9,663 bases of DNA, from contig JAJXXG010000709.1 of NCBI GenBank assembly GCA_021781255.1, positions 1 to 9,663 of the forward strand, given 5' to 3'. Within the stretch, counting starts at the first letter, position 1, and each line of letters begins with the position of its first letter. Origin of the DNA: Acidobacteriota bacterium. GTDB taxonomy: Bacteria; Acidobacteriota; Terriglobia; Terriglobales; Acidobacteriaceae. The notes below the pieces were generated by a model. That model did no database searches and had not been told where the DNA came from. It was given only the letters and a program-made list of their open reading frames with translations. Shown here one piece after another: positions 7,934-9,663 of the stretch. A program made the position numbers and the translations under genes.

Positions 7934-7939
7934 TCCTTT
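7934..7939 (-). promoter_or_regulatory. Ribosome binding site deciding the OMF start
   Basis: AAAGGA on the minus strand, nine bases before ATG 7924; selects the lipoprotein start over the ATG at 7990. Confidence 0.65.
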
Positions 7940-8018
7940 GTGGGGAAACACTATGTGCATATCGTCAGTACGTCTTCGCGTTAGCTGCACTCGTCCCTTG
8001 CGGTGGTGACTGAAGCGG

Positions 8019-8046
8019 GTACTGCACGCGCGTGCTTTATCAGTAC
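8019..8046. promoter_or_regulatory. Candidate operator: GTACTG-N16-CAGTAC around GCACGCGCGTGC
   Basis: The outer arms GTACTG (8019-8024) and CAGTAC (8041-8046) are inverted copies spaced 22 bases start to start, about two helical turns. Between them is the perfect palindrome GCACGCGCGTGC (8024-8035). Dyads of this size are usual for dimeric repressors such as TetR or MarR types that control efflux genes. No such regulator gene is in the window, so the binding protein is unknown. It could also form an RNA hairpin. Confidence 0.4.
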
Positions 8047-8077
8047 AGCGAGTTCTTTCCGACCTCTGACGCTGAAG

Positions 8078-8473
8078 CTAACGCTTAATTTGGCTGAGTT
8101 GGCGGTCGAAGTCGGTTGGATCGAAATAGTCGCGCCAGACGGTGATCATGCCATCCTTGACAGTGATCGCCCCCATAACCGGCAGCGTGATGGTGCCGCC
8201 GCTGGTGTGAAAGAAGACATCGACCCGCTCGCTGAGCACGACATTGCCTGCGGCGGCGATGTTAACGACCTTGAATTCGGCTCTGAAATCCTTGCCGAAC
8301 CCGAAATCGACGTGGAACTTGCGGACACCCTCGCGACCAACGATCTTCGGGAACGGCACAGGCACATTGTCATAGAGCACGTCGTCGGAGAGCATGGCAA
8401 GTGCGTCTTCCATGCGGTCCGCGCTCCAGTGCGCGAAAAAGGTTTTGGTGATTTCAATCGGTGTATCGGACAT
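8078..8473 (-). CDS. SnoaL/NTF2-fold protein, limonene-1,2-epoxide hydrolase-like
   Basis: This 131 aa protein has the small cone-shaped NTF2/SnoaL fold; it is cytoplasmic with no signal peptide. The limonene-1,2-epoxide hydrolase catalytic set (Tyr53, Asn55, Arg99, Asp101, Asp132 in the Rhodococcus enzyme) can be matched here. The matches are Y34 and N36 (LYDNVPVPFP), R83 and D85 (SERVDVF), and D115 (WRDYFD), with nearly the same spacings. That supports a water-adding epoxide hydrolase, though many annotated relatives are only called nuclear transport factor 2 family. The start has AAGGAG seven bases upstream. It lies 27 bp after the SDR gene, probably in one transcript, which would fit paired oxidation and epoxide opening of a small hydrophobic molecule. 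Substrate is unknown. Confidence 0.85.
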   Translation of the reverse strand: MSDTPIEITKTFFAHWSADRMEDALAMLSDDVLYDNVPVPFPKIVGREGVRKFHVDFGFGKDFRAEFKVVNIAAAGNVVLSERVDVFFHTSGGTITLPVMGAITVKDGMITVWRDYFDPTDFDRQLSQIKR

Positions 8474-8480
8474 AGCTTGT

Positions 8481-8486
8481 CTCCTT
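8481..8486 (-). promoter_or_regulatory. Ribosome binding site of the LEH-like gene
   Basis: AAGGAG on the minus strand, seven bases before ATG 8473, within the 27 bp gap after the SDR stop. Confidence 0.7.
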
Positions 8487-8500
8487 CAGTAGGCTGCCAA

Positions 8501-9271
8501 TCAAACTCCGAGCGGGACCAATTTCTTGGAAGCGTTCCAGAGCTGCCGGTTCATGAACCCAGGCGCCAGGCGCCGCATCAGGGCGAGTAGATTGGCCTGT
8601 CCCGGCCGAATCTCGAGCTTGCCCTTCCTGAAAGCTGAGAAGGTCTGCTTCAACAATTCATCCGTGGATATCAATGAGACGAGGCCTCCCTCGGGAAGAT
8701 CGGCCGAGAGATCCGTCCTCACGGCTGGCGGCATGAGTTCGATCACCTCGACGCCGGCCTGCTCCAACTGAAACCGCAGGGATTGGGTGTAGGAGTGAAC
8801 TGCCGCCTTCGTCGCACAGTAGATCGGCGCAGAAGAGAGAGGTACGAAAGCGAGCCCGGACGAAAGGTTGATGATGGTGCCTTTGTTGGCAGTGAGAATG
8901 TCAATGAACGCAGAAGTCATCCGGATCACGCCGCCCAGATTGATGTCCACTTCAGTTGTGAATCCGTCGAGGTCAGCCGCTGGCACCGCGAGGTTTTTGT
9001 GGAGCATGATGCCCGCGTTGTTCATCAGAACATCGAGCTTTGGATAAGACGCTTTTACGCGGCTTGCAAGAGATGCGATCTGCGCGGGATCCGCTACATC
9101 ACTCTGGATGGTGTGGAGCTTTGGGTAGCTTGCCTTCACCTGTTCGAGCGTCGACTGACGGCGACCAGTCACGATGACTTGGTTGCCAAATTCAAGAAAT
9201 TTGCGAGCAAATGCCAGACCTATGCCTGCGGAGCCGCCTGTAATCAAGATTGTGCGGTCAGTGAGTTTCAT
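8501..9271 (-). CDS. Short-chain dehydrogenase/reductase, DltE-like
   Basis: This 256 aa classical SDR is an NAD(P)-dependent oxidoreductase of the cytoplasm. The cofactor motif TGGSAGIG is at 11-18, NNAG at 84-87, and the tetrad is N111, S138 (INLSSG), Y151 and K155 (YCATK). The C-terminus (RPGQANLLALMRRLAPGFMNRQLW) is typical of the DltE/YbbO-like subgroup. TGRR at 35-38, after the second beta strand, hints at NADP preference. AAGGGA stands a few bases before the ATG. The gene begins 20 bp after the DinB-family stop and ends 27 bp before the LEH-like gene, so the three look co-transcribed. An exact eight-residue repeat, VKASYPKL, occurs at 45-52 and 72-79. Despite the DltE likeness there are no D-alanylation genes nearby, so the substrate cannot be assigned. 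Confidence 0.93.
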   Translation of the reverse strand: MKLTDRTILITGGSAGIGLAFARKFLEFGNQVIVTGRRQSTLEQVKASYPKLHTIQSDVADPAQIASLASRVKASYPKLDVLMNNAGIMLHKNLAVPAADLDGFTTEVDINLGGVIRMTSAFIDILTANKGTIINLSSGLAFVPLSSAPIYCATKAAVHSYTQSLRFQLEQAGVEVIELMPPAVRTDLSADLPEGGLVSLISTDELLKQTFSAFRKGKLEIRPGQANLLALMRRLAPGFMNRQLWNASKKLVPLGV

Positions 9272-9291
9272 TGATTCCCTTTCGTCAATTG

Positions 9292-9663
9292 TTACTCCGA
9301 TTTCTCTTCAGTGGCCTGCGCTTCCGAGTTGACTCGCGTAAGGTGAGGGACAATACCGAGCATTCGCTCGATAACCGTAAGCTGACCAAGATGGTGCATT
9401 TCGTGCTCTTTCGTGCCCAGAACCATCTCGAAGCGTGACTTCGACCGTCCATCGAGCTGGGCAACTCCTTCCGCCAAAAACTTCTCAGGCACGAATTCCA
9501 CCCACTCGGCCCAGCTTTCTCCTGTACCCTTCAGCACCTCAATCAGCTTGGATTTCGCATGGTGCCGCTTCTCTTGCGACTCGCTATCCCTGATATGGAG
9601 TGACCTGTCTACCGCTGCCCATCTAAGGGGTTGTTTTTGTTGTTGTTTTTCGAGGACAGGGCC
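9292..9663 (-). CDS. DinB-family protein, C-terminal part, 5' end outside window
   Basis: The frame is open from the right edge to the TAA at 9292-9294, giving 123 visible residues. A GTG at 9537 is in frame but internal: the upstream residues (PLRWAAVDRSLHIRD...EKRHHAKSKLIEVL) fit continued protein, so the true start is beyond 9663. The region KSRFEMVLGTKEHEMHHLGQL carries the H-x3-H-x2-Q motif of the DinB/YfiT four-helix bundle, whose histidines bind a divalent metal. Some relatives transfer thiols such as bacillithiol or act as maleylpyruvate isomerases; many have no known role. After the bundle comes ERMLGIVPHLTR and a charged tail. It is the first visible gene of the DinB-SDR-LEH cluster. 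Family call is good, function unknown. Confidence 0.85.
   Translation of the reverse strand, partial: GPVLEKQQQKQPLRWAAVDRSLHIRDSESQEKRHHAKSKLIEVLKGTGESWAEWVEFVPEKFLAEGVAQLDGRSKSRFEMVLGTKEHEMHHLGQLTVIERMLGIVPHLTRVNSEAQATEEKSE

Larger units (their letters stand above)
7925..8077 (-). promoter_or_regulatory. Leader and control region ahead of the efflux operon
   Basis: These 153 bases between the SnoaL-like gene and the OMF gene are the likely place for the pump promoter. I cannot point to a convincing -35/-10 pair; CATAGT near 7945-7955 (minus strand) is a weak -10 candidate with a poor -35. The region holds three copies of GTACTG/CAGTAC (7966-7971, 8019-8024, 8041-8046) and a 12-base perfect palindrome. 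No terminator with a T-run is visible, so readthrough from the upstream three-gene operon is possible. Confidence 0.45.

Noticed and set aside
8019..8046. Rho-independent terminator at the palindrome
   Set aside because: The inner palindrome has almost no loop, and on the minus strand it is followed by AGTACCCGC rather than a T-run.
9292..9537. DinB-like gene starting at GTG 9537
   Set aside because: The frame stays open with plausible protein sequence to the right edge, so 9537 is internal and the gene is truncated by the window.
9632..9652. TTG/TTT-rich run near the right edge as a microsatellite or terminator
   Set aside because: It is short, imperfect and inside the open DinB-like frame, where it reads as a Gln/Lys stretch.
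1..9663. CRISPR array, tRNA, rRNA, toxin-antitoxin or phage-defence genes
   Set aside because: No regularly spaced repeats, RNA gene signatures or defence-type protein motifs were found in any frame examined.

Overview
All genes that can be supported lie on the minus strand, so the biology reads from right (9663) to left (1). The window looks like a Gram-negative chromosome of moderately high GC content: it carries a complete three-part RND efflux operon whose adaptor and outer-membrane channel both have lipoprotein signals. The protein styles (a DinB-like protein ending in a KEHEMHHLGQL motif, a DltE-like SDR, the OMF-MFP-RND order) resemble what I know from soil Acidobacteriota. That placement is inference; no rRNA or marker gene is present to test it.

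Right part, 9663-8078: three small enzyme-type genes packed as an apparent operon. They are a DinB-family protein (5' end outside the window), a DltE-like short-chain dehydrogenase (20 bp gap) and a SnoaL/NTF2-fold protein (27 bp gap). The last keeps every residue of the limonene-1,2-epoxide hydrolase catalytic set. Together they suggest small-molecule modification or detoxification, substrate unknown.

Centre, 7924-2230: a 153 bp gap with a palindrome-rich control region (8019-8046), then outer-membrane factor, periplasmic adaptor and RND pump, apparently one translationally coupled transcript. OMF/MFP has an ATGA overlap with an alternative, better RBS-supported start further in; MFP/RND is a true ATGA overlap. 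The three would form a complete inner-to-outer-membrane drug or solvent exporter. No regulator gene is visible beside it.

Left part, 2230-1: insertion sequences. A complete 1,025 bp IS630-family element (1206-2230) has about 25 bp terminal inverted repeats, a TA target duplication and a transposase that needs a -1 frameshift at an A7 run. It landed on the TA of the pump gene's own stop codon, turning TAA into TAG without changing the protein. Beyond it is the N-terminal 355 codons of an IS1634-like (IS4 superfamily) DDE transposase that runs off the left edge. It has no ATG; its only sensible start is ATT.

I did not find a clearly new multi-gene system. The strongest observations are the stop-codon insertion, the frameshifted and ATT-started transposases, the LEH-like active site, and the candidate operator ahead of the pump operon. 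No gene-free stretch exceeds 300 bases.
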